Below are positions 5,621 to 14,197 of a stretch of 15,123 bases of DNA, piece after piece. Numbering within the stretch: the stretch's first letter is position 1; the number at the start of each line of letters is the position of its first letter. The stretch spans positions 1 to 15,123 of the forward strand of contig JAYFOM010000019.1 of NCBI GenBank assembly GCA_034932685.1, read 5' to 3'. Both the position numbers and the translations under genes were made by a program. This DNA comes from JAQUCI01 sp034932685 (GTDB lineage Bacteria > Bacillota_I > Bacilli_A > Erysipelotrichales > Erysipelotrichaceae). The notes beneath the pieces were generated by a model. The model was not told the DNA's origin and ran no database searches. It saw only the letters and a program-made list of their open reading frames with translations.

Positions 5621-8041
5621 TTACCAACCTAGTTCAGTGCGAGCAATGATCGCATCTTGGGCTTCTGGCATTAAAGTGGAAAATAAAGCGCAATAACCAG
5701 CAACCCTAACCATTAAGTCAAGATGTTGTTGGGGATTAAGTTTAGCTGCTTTAAGTGTTTCACTATCAACAACATTGAACTGGTTATGAAAGATATTTTT
5801 AAGTGGAGCGACCTTGATAAAACTAATGAATTTCTCAAGATTATCATCACCTGCCAAAGCACCAGGGGTAAAGCGCATGTTTAATAGCTGGCCACCAGCT
5901 ATTTTATCATTAGGGAGCTTAGACATAGAGTTTATAACCGCGGTTGGACCGTTACGATCAGCACCTAAACAAGGAGAAGCCCCCTCATTTAGTGGTTTGG
6001 TAGCTAAGCGACCATCGGGAGTAGCACCTACATCAAAGCCGTTGGGAACATAAGAGGTGATATTAGATGTTGACATAGTATAACGACCACCAACAGGTCC
6101 TTTTTGATAACGATCAGTATGGTATTTAGGTAATAGATTTAAGTATGAGTTATATACATCTTTAACAATATTGTCGACATAATCATCATCATTACCAAAT
6201 TTTGGTGCTGATAAGCAATGTTTTCTAATCATCAAACCTTCATCACTGGCAAAGTTTTCTTTTAAAGCTTTTATCAACTCTTGGAAAGTATATATCTTGT
6301 CATCAAATACCAGTTTCTTAACAGCCGCTAAACTATCGCCAACAGTTGAAGGTCCGATGTTGGATTGACTGACAAAATCGTACATGGCACCGCCATTTTT
6401 TAAAGTCTTACCACGATCTAAACAACAATCGATAGTAGCTGAAGCGAAAGGATCGGCGTCGTGGTGTTTTAATGATTGATCACAAATAGTATCACTTTCT
6501 ACCGCTAAATCCATATAGAAAGCTAATAGCTTTTCCCAAGCTTGCCATAATTCTTCATAACTATCATATGCAAAACTATCATCAGCAGTTTCCTTGACCT
6601 TTAATAGACGGATATTACTAACAGGATCGATACCATTATATAAAACAAGTTCAAGTATTTTACCAAAGTTGATATAAGTCATACCAGTAGCACGATGACC
6701 CCATTTACCTTGAATACCAACCTCAACACAACCAATAGAACAATAATCACGGGCATCTTCAAGTGGTATCCCTAGTGATAACATGGCTTTGATAACCACT
6801 TCATCACAAAACAAACTGGGCATGCCAAAGCCTTTTTTAATTAGTTTTGCGGCATCTTTAAGTAGTTCATGCGGTGTACTCTGCGCAAAACGAACACTTA
6901 GATTAGGGTCAGGTAAGCGTGACATATTCATCGCTTCAAGACAAAGATAAGATAATCGATTAGTACCATCAGTGCCATCAGGTTTAATACCACCAACCAT
7001 CAAATTAGAATAAAGAGGATAACCTCCACTATATTGGGTATGATCCCAAGGACGAATTTTATTTAAACTGTTTAGTTTGATAAAGAAATGGGTTATTATT
7101 TCAAGTGCTTTTTCTTCATTTATTAAGCCAGCTTGGATATCTTTTTGATAATATGGATAACAATATTGATCAAAACGCCCAAATGAGAAAGAATGACCGT
7201 TACTTTCAATCATCATGATCAAATGCGTTAAATAAACAATTTGAACAGCTTCATAAAAGCTAGTAGCAGGGCCTTTCTGTAGATTATCAAAAATTGTTAT
7301 TAACTTTGATAATTCGTTTCTTCTTTTTTCCGTCATTTTTTTCTTAACTTCAATCTTAAGTAACGCTACATATCTTTGAAGATAGATCAAAGTTGCTTCC
7401 ATGGCGATTATCACAGCTTGATAAAAGTCTTTTTGCTCAGGATCTAAATTATTATTGTTGAGTTTTTGTTTAGCAATCTTTTGTATGCCACTAAAGCCAT
7501 GACGCAATACCATTTCATGATTAGCAACGATATGACCATCACCTGACATACTAATACCACCGCGATGTAAGACGTTTTGCTCAGCAGCTAATTTATTAAG
7601 CTCAGTCATGTTGGCTTTAACTTGATCTTGGTGAGTCTTATTTTGCCAATAGGGTTGTAGCTTTCTTAACCGAGCTTTAACTTCATCACTTACTTTAAAA
7701 CTATCACCAGTTCGATGTTCAAGTTGATCAAGCTCTTCAATTAGCCAATTGTAAGAATATTCAGGAAAGATTGGAGCCGCAAAGTTAACACTTGCATGGT
7801 TACCAATGATCAAGGAATCTTCATCGATATAAATGCTCATTTCACTTAAGATCGCTTTTAAAGCTTTAGCTTTACGCAGTATCATTGGTTCATCTTCTGT
7901 TTCTTGGTATGACTTAGTGATTATCTCAGCTCTTTCAGCACAAACAGTAGCTTGACGATGATTCATCATCTTTTGAAAGCGCATGATTCGATCAAGGTCG
8001 ATATCATTATTTTGTGGTCTAAAGCTTAAAAATTCAACCAT
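5621..8041 (-). CDS. Glycyl radical enzyme, YbiW/PflD-like (candidate 1,5-anhydroglucitol-6-phosphate lyase)
   Basis: The 806-residue protein is a complete PFL-type glycyl radical enzyme. The thiyl-radical cysteine is C438 in SIGCVEVG. A Glu follows at 440, as in the C-O lyase/dehydratase group, whereas pyruvate formate-lyase has a Cys pair. The glycyl loop is near the C-terminus, RVAGYCALF with radical Gly782, followed by QDAIIARTE. The N-terminal PFL domain runs from about 20 to 650. I chose ATG 8041 because GGAGG lies eight bases upstream; an ATG at 8056 is the alternative. It is first in an operon with activase, FSA-type aldolase and DeoR regulator. That context and the length (E. coli YbiW is about 810 residues) point to opening of an anhydro-hexitol phosphate ring to 1-deoxy-fructose-6-phosphate. 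Specificity is inferred; database labels such as formate acetyltransferase or glycerol dehydratase are less likely. Confidence 0.9.
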   Translation of the reverse strand: MVEFLSFRPQNNDIDLDRIMRFQKMMNHRQATVCAERAEIITKSYQETEDEPMILRKAKALKAILSEMSIYIDEDSLIIGNHASVNFAAPIFPEYSYNWLIEELDQLEHRTGDSFKVSDEVKARLRKLQPYWQNKTHQDQVKANMTELNKLAAEQNVLHRGGISMSGDGHIVANHEMVLRHGFSGIQKIAKQKLNNNNLDPEQKDFYQAVIIAMEATLIYLQRYVALLKIEVKKKMTEKRRNELSKLITIFDNLQKGPATSFYEAVQIVYLTHLIMMIESNGHSFSFGRFDQYCYPYYQKDIQAGLINEEKALEIITHFFIKLNSLNKIRPWDHTQYSGGYPLYSNLMVGGIKPDGTDGTNRLSYLCLEAMNMSRLPDPNLSVRFAQSTPHELLKDAAKLIKKGFGMPSLFCDEVVIKAMLSLGIPLEDARDYCSIGCVEVGIQGKWGHRATGMTYINFGKILELVLYNGIDPVSNIRLLKVKETADDSFAYDSYEELWQAWEKLLAFYMDLAVESDTICDQSLKHHDADPFASATIDCCLDRGKTLKNGGAMYDFVSQSNIGPSTVGDSLAAVKKLVFDDKIYTFQELIKALKENFASDEGLMIRKHCLSAPKFGNDDDYVDNIVKDVYNSYLNLLPKYHTDRYQKGPVGGRYTMSTSNITSYVPNGFDVGATPDGRLATKPLNEGASPCLGADRNGPTAVINSMSKLPNDKIAGGQLLNMRFTPGALAGDDNLEKFISFIKVAPLKNIFHNQFNVVDSETLKAAKLNPQQHLDLMVRVAGYCALFSTLMPEAQDAIIARTELGW

Positions 8042-8065
8042 AAATATATCCTCCATTACATCTAG

Positions 8066-8093
8066 ATTGTAACATAAATCAAACATAAATCAA
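8066..8093 (-). promoter_or_regulatory. Promoter of the glycyl radical enzyme operon
   Basis: On the minus strand TTGATT (8088-8093), a 16-base spacer and TACAAT (8066-8071) with an extended TGT just upstream form a SigA-type promoter. It lies about 25 bases ahead of the chosen ATG and directly before the GGAGG site. Spacer and -35 lie inside the repeat cluster 8071-8107, the layout of a repressor-controlled promoter. Confidence 0.6.
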
Positions 8094-8107
8094 TGTTTGA
8101 TTATGTT
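8071..8107. promoter_or_regulatory. Palindromic/tandem repeat cluster, probable DeoR-type operator
   Basis: AACATAAATCAAACAT (8071-8086) and ATGTTTGATTATGTT (8093-8107) are inverted copies with a single extra A in the left arm, separated by six bases. In addition ACATAAATCAA occurs twice head to tail (8072-8082 and 8083-8093), a spacing of one helical turn. It covers the -35 and spacer of the operon promoter. DeoR-family repressors often bind several related half-sites, and the regulator encoded at the operon's end is the obvious candidate (inference). Confidence 0.6.
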
Positions 8108-8155
8108 GTGTGTTGATGTTTAGTAGCTAAAGAAATCATTAAACGCCATCAAAAG

Positions 8156-8183
8156 TGGACAAATCGGTGATTTTTGTTATAAT
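8156..8183 (+). promoter_or_regulatory. Promoter of the tandem CorC-type genes
   Basis: TGGACA (8156-8161), a 16-base spacer and a perfect TATAAT (8178-8183) with extended TGT (8175-8177) lie 29 bases ahead of the first gene. This is the strongest promoter match in the window. It diverges from the glycyl radical enzyme operon promoter, and the operator cluster is about 50 bp away. Confidence 0.75.
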
Positions 8184-8212
8184 GAACTCAATTGTGAGGT
8201 GATCGATCCTTA

Positions 8213-9472
8213 ATGGACTCGGATAGTATAGGCTTAATAGGGCTTACAATAATAACACTTATTGCTGGATCGGCATATTTCTCAGCATCTGAGATTGCCT
8301 TTTCATCCGTTAATAAAATCAGGATAAAGAACAAAGCTGATAATGGTGACAGTCAAGCGAAAAAAGTTATCTACATCTTAGACAATTTTGAAAAAGCGTT
8401 AGTCACAATCTTAATTGGCAACAATATCATGAACATCGCCTGTGCTTCACTCACAGCGTTTTTAGTATCAAGTTTATGGGGAATAAACTATGTGGCTATT
8501 GCTACAATTGCAATGACGGTCTTAGTGATATTTACCGGTGAACTTTTTCCTAAGACATTAGCTAAAGCCTACAATACTGAATTCACTTTGAACACAGCTT
8601 GGTTATTATCTTTAATAATGCGTGTTTTAACACCACTATCATACTTATTTGAAAAAATAGGTGTTTTTATCAGTTCAATATTAGCATCTAAACAAAAACC
8701 AACAGTAACAGAAGATGAATTAGTCGACATCATCAAGACAATCGAAGATGAAGGCACAATCGATGAAGATCAAAGTGAACTACTTCAATCAGCATTAGAA
8801 TTCAACATCAAGAAGGTAAGTGATGTCTATACACCAATCAGCAAAGTTAAATCACTTTCAACTGATATGAGTCACGAAAAGATTTTAGCGATAATAAACG
8901 AAGAAAGATATTCACGTTATCCAGTTTACGAAAAAGGTAAACTGATTGGAATTCTTCAAACAAGACAGTTTCTAAAAAATCATATAGCACACAATCAACG
9001 CTCATTAAGATCATTATTAACAAAACTATATTATGTTGCTAGTGATCGTTTGATCGATAACTTATTAAATGATATGAGTAAGATAAAAGTACATATGGCA
9101 ATCGTCAATGATGAAAACAGAAACATCATTGGCATTGTCACAGTTGAAGATATCCTTGAAGAGTTAGTTGGTGAAATCTGGGATGAAAGCGATGAAGTGC
9201 TAGATTATTTTATGGAGTTGGGTGGTAATCGCTTTGAGGTCAACGCTGATCTAAGTGTAATCCGTGTTTTAGATATGATCAAATATCCATATGATAGAAA
9301 AATGTTTGATCATATGACAATGTTGGATTGGGCGAAACAAAGTTTAACTTTAAAACTTGAAGAGGATGATGAATTTGAGTTTGAGAAGTTAACGATAAGA
9401 ATATCTGAAACGCAAAACGGTGAAGTAAAGAAAATGATCGTTAGGATAAGGGAGGATGAGACAGATGAATAA
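8213..9472 (+). CDS. CNNM/CorC-family (DUF21-CBS) membrane protein, first copy
   Basis: The 419-residue integral membrane protein has a DUF21/CNNM transmembrane domain (about 1-155), a CBS pair (about 203-325) and a C-terminal CorC/HlyC-type domain (about 335-415). Transmembrane landmarks are SASEIAF (24-30), LIGNN (67-71) and the GELFPK motif (109-114). CBS1 ends with RYPVYEKGKLIGIL, and CBS2 ends with GIVTVEDILEELVGEIWDES. Relatives move Mg2+ or other divalent cations, or resist Co2+; older annotation calls them hemolysins without good cause. The usual DEYGG stretch in CBS2 is replaced by NDENRN, so its nucleotide-binding behaviour may differ. The ribosome site GAGGTGATC matches an extended anti-Shine-Dalgarno. 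Its own promoter lies directly upstream. Its last 8 bases overlap the start of a paralogue. The transported ion is unknown. Confidence 0.88.
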   Translation: MDSDSIGLIGLTIITLIAGSAYFSASEIAFSSVNKIRIKNKADNGDSQAKKVIYILDNFEKALVTILIGNNIMNIACASLTAFLVSSLWGINYVAIATIAMTVLVIFTGELFPKTLAKAYNTEFTLNTAWLLSLIMRVLTPLSYLFEKIGVFISSILASKQKPTVTEDELVDIIKTIEDEGTIDEDQSELLQSALEFNIKKVSDVYTPISKVKSLSTDMSHEKILAIINEERYSRYPVYEKGKLIGILQTRQFLKNHIAHNQRSLRSLLTKLYYVASDRLIDNLLNDMSKIKVHMAIVNDENRNIIGIVTVEDILEELVGEIWDESDEVLDYFMELGGNRFEVNADLSVIRVLDMIKYPYDRKMFDHMTMLDWAKQSLTLKLEEDDEFEFEKLTIRISETQNGEVKKMIVRIREDETDE

Positions 9473-10736
9473 TGTGTTTCCTTACTTAGCGATCGCTATC
9501 TTAATATTTATGTCTGCTTTTTTCTCAAGTAGTGAAATGGCTATTACATCAGCTAATCGTCGTCGTTTAAAAAGAGCAGCTGAAAAAGGGACTTGGCAAC
9601 AAAACCTAGCTTTTAATGTTTACGAACAATATGATCAAGCGATATCAACAATATTAATATGGAACAATTTGATCAATAATGCCACTTCTTCATTGATCAC
9701 AGTTCTTGCGATAGGAGTCTTTGTTAAGAATGCGACATTGATCGCAACCGTGATAACAACAATCTTAGTATTGGTCTTTGGTGAAATAATACCTAAGATC
9801 ATTGCGAAAAATAATGCAGAAGAGTACACGAGTAAGGTTGCGTTAGTCATTAAGTTAATGATGATATTATCTACTCCTCTTGTCTTTATCAGTGTGAAAA
9901 TTGTTAAGATATTTAGTTTACTCTTTAAAAAGACAGACGAAAATGAAGTTTCAATGACGGAAGAAGAACTAGTATCAATGATAGAAACAATTGAAGATGA
10001 AGGAGTAATTGATGAGGATCATAGCGATCTTCTACAATCAGCAATTGAGTTTGCTGATTCTATCGCAAAGGAAATATTGACACCACGTGTTGATATGATA
10101 GCTATTGATGTCGACGATGAACTTGATGAGATCATTGAACAATTAAAAGACTGTCCATATTCACGTATTCCAGTATATGAAGACACGGTTGATAATATCA
10201 TTGGTATACTTTATATTAATGAGTTTTTAAGTTCCTATATCAGTCAAGAAGAAATTGATATCAAAGCAATGTTAATTGAACCATTCTTCATTAATGAAAC
10301 AATGAAGTTACCAGATATCCTAATGGCTTTAAGACGAAAGCATATGCATTTAGCGATAGTCTTAGATGAGTATGGGGGAACATCTGGCATGGTTACGATG
10401 GAAGATATCCTTGAACAAATAGTTGGTGAGATATGGGATGAAACTGATGAAATAGTAAATGATATCATGCAAACCGGTGAAGATGCTTATGAAGTTAATG
10501 GTGAAATGAACATTGATGAATTTATTGATTACTTTGATCTTGATGATAACGAAATGGAAAGTGAGTATATGACAATTGGCGGTTATGTTAGTGAACTGCT
10601 TGAAGATATACCTGAACTTTATGATGAAGTAGTCATTCAAAATTTGATCATCAAAGTAATTGCACTAGATGATATAAGAGCGAGTCGCTTAATGGTAATA
10701 AAGACACCAGCAATAAAAGAAGAAGCCCAGTGGTAA
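9465..10736 (+). CDS. CNNM/CorC-family (DUF21-CBS) membrane protein, second copy
   Basis: The 423-residue protein is a paralogue of the preceding gene with the same domain order: transmembrane DUF21 (about 1-150), CBS pair (about 203-330), acidic CorC/HlyC domain (about 335-415). Landmarks are SSSEMAI (21-27), WNN at 66-68 where GNN is usual, GEIIPK (106-111), TPRVDMIAID at CBS1, RIPVYED, and the standard LDEYGGTSGMVTMEDILE in CBS2. The start is ATG 9465, nine bases after GGGAGG; the ATG at 9456 abuts the ribosome site and is unlikely. The 8-base overlap with the upstream gene implies coupled translation and perhaps a heteromeric pair (inference). The C-terminal domain is strongly acidic. Transport of Mg2+ or a similar ion is likely; the exact ion and direction are unknown. 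Confidence 0.9.
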   Translation: MNNVFPYLAIAILIFMSAFFSSSEMAITSANRRRLKRAAEKGTWQQNLAFNVYEQYDQAISTILIWNNLINNATSSLITVLAIGVFVKNATLIATVITTILVLVFGEIIPKIIAKNNAEEYTSKVALVIKLMMILSTPLVFISVKIVKIFSLLFKKTDENEVSMTEEELVSMIETIEDEGVIDEDHSDLLQSAIEFADSIAKEILTPRVDMIAIDVDDELDEIIEQLKDCPYSRIPVYEDTVDNIIGILYINEFLSSYISQEEIDIKAMLIEPFFINETMKLPDILMALRRKHMHLAIVLDEYGGTSGMVTMEDILEQIVGEIWDETDEIVNDIMQTGEDAYEVNGEMNIDEFIDYFDLDDNEMESEYMTIGGYVSELLEDIPELYDEVVIQNLIIKVIALDDIRASRLMVIKTPAIKEEAQW

Positions 10737-10753
10737 CACAGGGTTTCTTTATT
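10719..10753. terminator. Bidirectional terminator between the CorC pair and the NagA-like gene
   Basis: AAGAAGCCC (10720-10728) pairs with GGGTTTCTT (10741-10749) with one G-U pair and a 12-base loop, followed by TATT. The stem contains the stop codon of the upstream gene. On the minus strand the stem ends in CTTCTTCTTTTATT, so it can also end the convergent NagA-like transcript. Confidence 0.7.
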
Positions 10754-10776
10754 GCATCTAGTTCGAAAAACGTTAA

Positions 10777-11976
10777 TTAATCAAGTTTGCTCAACATGAA
10801 CTCGGGATTGATCTTAACTTCAGTTACACCAAGCTCAAATACTTTACGACCTTCAACAAACGTTGCTTTTACATTATAGTCATCGTCAAGTACAACAAAA
10901 TCGGCGAACTTATCAAGACCAATAACGCCACGTCCTTCTAGGTTGTATTTTTTAGCTGGAATAAGACTACTCATCTTAATAACATCTTCTAGTTTCATAC
11001 CTAATACTTCAACTAGGTTTTTAATACCATAAACAACAGGCTTACTGCTGCCTGATAAACGTCCCGATTCACTAACCACAAAACCATCAGGAGTCACAGT
11101 GATAGTGCGACGGTCATTATTAGCGTTTGAAGCGGTACCTTGATAATGACCAACAGGAGCACCAAGGAAACTACCATTATCAGATACCATCATGATCTTA
11201 TCATGATCTTTCATTCTTAGTACTAATTGTACCATTGGTAAACTTACATGTAGTCCATCACAAATAAGTTCACAAGTTACTTCATCTCTAATGATACATG
11301 CGCCCATCGTTCCAACATCGCGATGATGTAAGCCAGTCATTACATTGCCTAAGTGGGTGGCTACGCTGATACCATTATCAATGCCAATGTTTGCTTCAGC
11401 AAAGTTAGCGTTAGTATGATAAGCGCTTGTAGTAACACCAAGAGATCCTAATAAGCGGATAGCATCAAGTGCTAGTGGCACTTCAGGAGCGATAGCGACA
11501 AGCTTTAACCAACCTCTAGCGTCTTTTACCATTCTTTTCGCATAATCAAGGTCAACTGGTTTATAATAAGTGTTTTTAGGATCACCTTTTTCACCAACAC
11601 GAGCCCCCCAAGGACCTTCTGAATGAATACCAAGTATCTTTGCGCCAGCTACTTCACTATCAGCAACATCCGCTAATAAAGGGAATTGTTCAACTTGATT
11701 TACAGTAGGGAAGATACCAGTAACACCTGCTGAAGCTTCACCTAATAAACAAGCGACAACCTCTTCTTTAGTAGTTGCTTCATTAAAGCTATATCCTGCT
11801 GCTCCATGATTGTGCGTATCAATAACACCTGGAATAATACGTTGATCACCAAAGTCCTCAAATGGTTGATCAATAGTACCACAAACGATACTAGCAACTT
11901 TGCCATCTTTTACACCAATAAAACCATCAACGATACCATCTTCCGTGTAAATACGAGTAGATTTGAAAAATTTCAT
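10777..11976 (-). CDS. NagA-like N-acetylhexosamine-6-phosphate deacetylase (divergent)
   Basis: The 399-residue amidohydrolase resembles N-acetylglucosamine-6-phosphate deacetylase, which removes acetate from GlcNAc-6-P after PTS uptake. Metal and catalytic candidates are visible: H55-x-H57 in DTHNHG (the pair found in two-metal NagA enzymes), Glu120 in GIHSEGP, His187 in AYHTNAN, His208 in THLGNVM, the LHHRD block at 216-220 and Asp266 in MVSDNGS. Several usually conserved strings are altered: THLFNAM is here THLGNVM, TDAM is SDNG, and the EGPF site is EGPW. The substrate may therefore be another N-acyl amino sugar phosphate. The start ATG follows AAAGGA by six bases. It lies downstream of the PRD regulator on the same strand, with a 128-bp gap in which I found no convincing promoter, and near a mannose-family PTS. 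It ends at a shared terminator. Confidence 0.8.
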   Translation of the reverse strand: MKFFKSTRIYTEDGIVDGFIGVKDGKVASIVCGTIDQPFEDFGDQRIIPGVIDTHNHGAAGYSFNEATTKEEVVACLLGEASAGVTGIFPTVNQVEQFPLLADVADSEVAGAKILGIHSEGPWGARVGEKGDPKNTYYKPVDLDYAKRMVKDARGWLKLVAIAPEVPLALDAIRLLGSLGVTTSAYHTNANFAEANIGIDNGISVATHLGNVMTGLHHRDVGTMGACIIRDEVTCELICDGLHVSLPMVQLVLRMKDHDKIMMVSDNGSFLGAPVGHYQGTASNANNDRRTITVTPDGFVVSESGRLSGSSKPVVYGIKNLVEVLGMKLEDVIKMSSLIPAKKYNLEGRGVIGLDKFADFVVLDDDYNVKATFVEGRKVFELGVTEVKINPEFMLSKLD

Positions 11977-12104
11977 AATTTATCCTTTCTGATCTATTCA
12001 GATCTTTATAACCTAAGTTATCTTCACTAATATTTTAAAACATCTAATACTTATTTATGTGTTTTCTATTTAGGTTGTGATAATAAATTTATCGCAAACA
12101 AACA

Positions 12105-14051
12105 CTACTTTACACCAAGTTTTAATTTTATTCTTTGGTCGACAGCTTTATAGATTGATCTATTATCAGGATTATCATGAACAGTTTTAAAGAAAGCTTC
12201 ATCGGTACACATCAATGCGGTTAGATAATTGTAGTATTTCAATCTTTGTTCTGTCACATCAAATATCAACATAAACATTCGATCGATCTTCATTTCCTCA
12301 AACTTACAGTTTTCTCCCAGTTCTGAAATTAATAAAATACTTCCTGTTTGTTTAGTGTTGTAATGTATGTAATGCAAAGAGCCTTTGTAGTCTTGCATCT
12401 TATATATTTTTTCTTGAATATTCTTTCGTTCACCATCGGTTGGTAAAGCATATTTATCAAGCACCTTTAGCATCTCGTTTACGATGTTTTCAACATTATC
12501 TTCATCAAGATCCAAAACAATGATTTCATCAAAAAAGATATCGTCTTCTATGCTTATATAATCTACAACTGATTTCATTAGTTCAAAGTGGTCAAAAAGA
12601 TTGTTGTTTGTATTATACAAAGCCGGCTTGTTCATATCTTTAAATATTAGGTTTGTATCCGTTATTATCATGTCATACTTTTCATATACTTCATCGTAGA
12701 TATTGCTTAAATTGATAACATCAATTGATTCATAAAAGTCCGGTCCTAAAACGCGATTAATATGATTTAGTTGTAATTGGTTGTAGAATTTATTAAGACT
12801 AAAAGATATCGCGATATTAGGTAAGCGATAGTTGAATTTTACTTCTTCAAGATATAGATTGATAATGTTTGAAATTTCATAAATTTGGGTACGATGAACA
12901 ATTATCTTGTATTTGCGACTTAAAATACGAGTGATCTCATAAGAAATCTTTGATATTATCGGATAATTATAATAATTTTGCACAATACCAAAATATGGGA
13001 AATGATATGTTGTTAACAAACCAAACTTATACTTGTATACAATGTTCATAACCCATATGTATAAAGCATCAAACCAAAGTTGATCAGCTAAATTGATGTG
13101 CCAAACATCCTTTAAGTAATCAATGATCTCGTTACACAATTGATTACACTCCAAAACAAATCGAGTAGAATTATTGAAATACACTGCCGAGAAATCACGA
13201 TATACTGCTAGCAACAAAGCAAGAGATAAAACTTCGTTATCATTAGCAAGTATTGAGGTAAAGTTGAGTTTTTCATAAATATCTCGTGCCAAATACCATT
13301 CCTCGCTATTTAACAAGGCTTGAGTATGTTGTTTATCAAATTCTGTTATCACTTGCATAGCATTAATACGTTTTATCTGAATGAGAATATACTCTAATAG
13401 CCTTCTTTTTTCGCTTATCGAGATAACAAAATTACTTGCGTCAAGAACATCATAAATGATCTTTCGATAATTGTTACGTTCTTGTTCAGTAATCAATTGA
13501 TCATTAGAAGAATCAGCTAAGATAGCTGTATTACAGCGTAGGTTAATTGTTGTTAAAGCATATCTTTTCGCAACTTCATTTCCTTCAATGACAATACCGG
13601 CATATGGTATACCTAGCATCTCTAAGTTATAACTAGTAAATATATTTCGAATGAATCTCATATCGTTTCTTAGATTTGATCTTGAGTAACCTAACTCATC
13701 AGCGATTGTCTCAATTGAAACAGTAGATTGCGTATTAATTAAACGATCGGCGATATAAGTTACTCGCAGTATCAAGTTTCTAGGTCGACGAATATTCTTG
13801 TTATAAAAAGCACAACATTCATTAATGATATCACTAAATATCTCTTGATCAATGATGACGTAAGACAAAGTGTTATCAACGATTTCAAGTTTAGTGCCAT
13901 AATGATGGGCGATCGTTTGTAAGACTGAAATATCTTTTTTAAGTGTATTAAGGGTTATATGAAAGATAGATCGAAGCTCACTAAACGCAACCTGTTTGAA
14001 GATGAAAATGTGGAATAATTCTAGATAATTACGGATATGGTGTTTGTTCAT
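12105..14051 (-). CDS. PRD-type (BglG/MtlR/LicR-like) transcriptional regulator, divergent
   Basis: The 648-residue protein has the layout of PTS-controlled regulators. An N-terminal helix-turn-helix (about 20-55) is followed by a second one (about 111-140, VSIETIADELGYSRSNLRND). Two helical PRD-like regions (about 190-300 and 310-440), an EIIB-like segment around DMIITDTNLIF (about 490-515) and an EIIA-like C-terminus (about 560-645, LHYIHYNTKQTGSILLISE) complete it. Such proteins switch sugar operons on or off through phosphorylation by PTS components. By eye the four usual PRD histidines look replaced (for example Tyr221), while a His remains at the IIA-like site. I chose ATG 14051 with AGAGG just before it. 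A GTG 42 codons upstream would add a very hydrophobic stretch and is less likely. It is divergent from the PTS operon, its probable target. The sequence is unusually rich in Ile, Asn and Tyr. Confidence 0.72.
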   Translation of the reverse strand: MNKHHIRNYLELFHIFIFKQVAFSELRSIFHITLNTLKKDISVLQTIAHHYGTKLEIVDNTLSYVIIDQEIFSDIINECCAFYNKNIRRPRNLILRVTYIADRLINTQSTVSIETIADELGYSRSNLRNDMRFIRNIFTSYNLEMLGIPYAGIVIEGNEVAKRYALTTINLRCNTAILADSSNDQLITEQERNNYRKIIYDVLDASNFVISISEKRRLLEYILIQIKRINAMQVITEFDKQHTQALLNSEEWYLARDIYEKLNFTSILANDNEVLSLALLLAVYRDFSAVYFNNSTRFVLECNQLCNEIIDYLKDVWHINLADQLWFDALYIWVMNIVYKYKFGLLTTYHFPYFGIVQNYYNYPIISKISYEITRILSRKYKIIVHRTQIYEISNIINLYLEEVKFNYRLPNIAISFSLNKFYNQLQLNHINRVLGPDFYESIDVINLSNIYDEVYEKYDMIITDTNLIFKDMNKPALYNTNNNLFDHFELMKSVVDYISIEDDIFFDEIIVLDLDEDNVENIVNEMLKVLDKYALPTDGERKNIQEKIYKMQDYKGSLHYIHYNTKQTGSILLISELGENCKFEEMKIDRMFMLIFDVTEQRLKYYNYLTALMCTDEAFFKTVHDNPDNRSIYKAVDQRIKLKLGVK

Positions 14052-14066
14052 AATACCTCTATTCAA

Positions 14067-14095
14067 ATTGTAGCGTATCAACTTATAATAATCAA
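14067..14095 (-). promoter_or_regulatory. Possible promoter of the PRD regulator
   Basis: On the minus strand TTGATT (14090-14095), 17 bases and TACAAT (14067-14072) lie directly before the regulator. The transcript would have a leader of only about 9-10 bases that just includes AGAGG. A TTGATA with a TATTAT box slightly upstream is an alternative. The AT-richness makes chance matches likely. Confidence 0.3.
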
Positions 14096-14197
14096 ATATA
14101 TATACAAATATCAATAAAAAAATAACAACAATGATGACGTGCAATATATTGATGATACTAAAAAAATATTTCAACACGTATCTAGCCTTAACAAGCG

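Noticed and set aside
11990..12005. GATCT/AGATC inverted repeat upstream of the NagA-like gene as an operator.
   Set aside because: Five-base arms in AT-rich DNA are expected by chance, and no promoter was found beside it.
14052..14177. A GTG-started 42-residue N-terminal extension of the PRD regulator containing a strong hydrophobic stretch, suggesting a membrane-anchored regulator.
   Set aside because: It is very AT-rich intergenic DNA whose translation is hydrophobic by composition. It has only a weak AAGG site, and the family's homology and a better placed AGAGG start at 14051.
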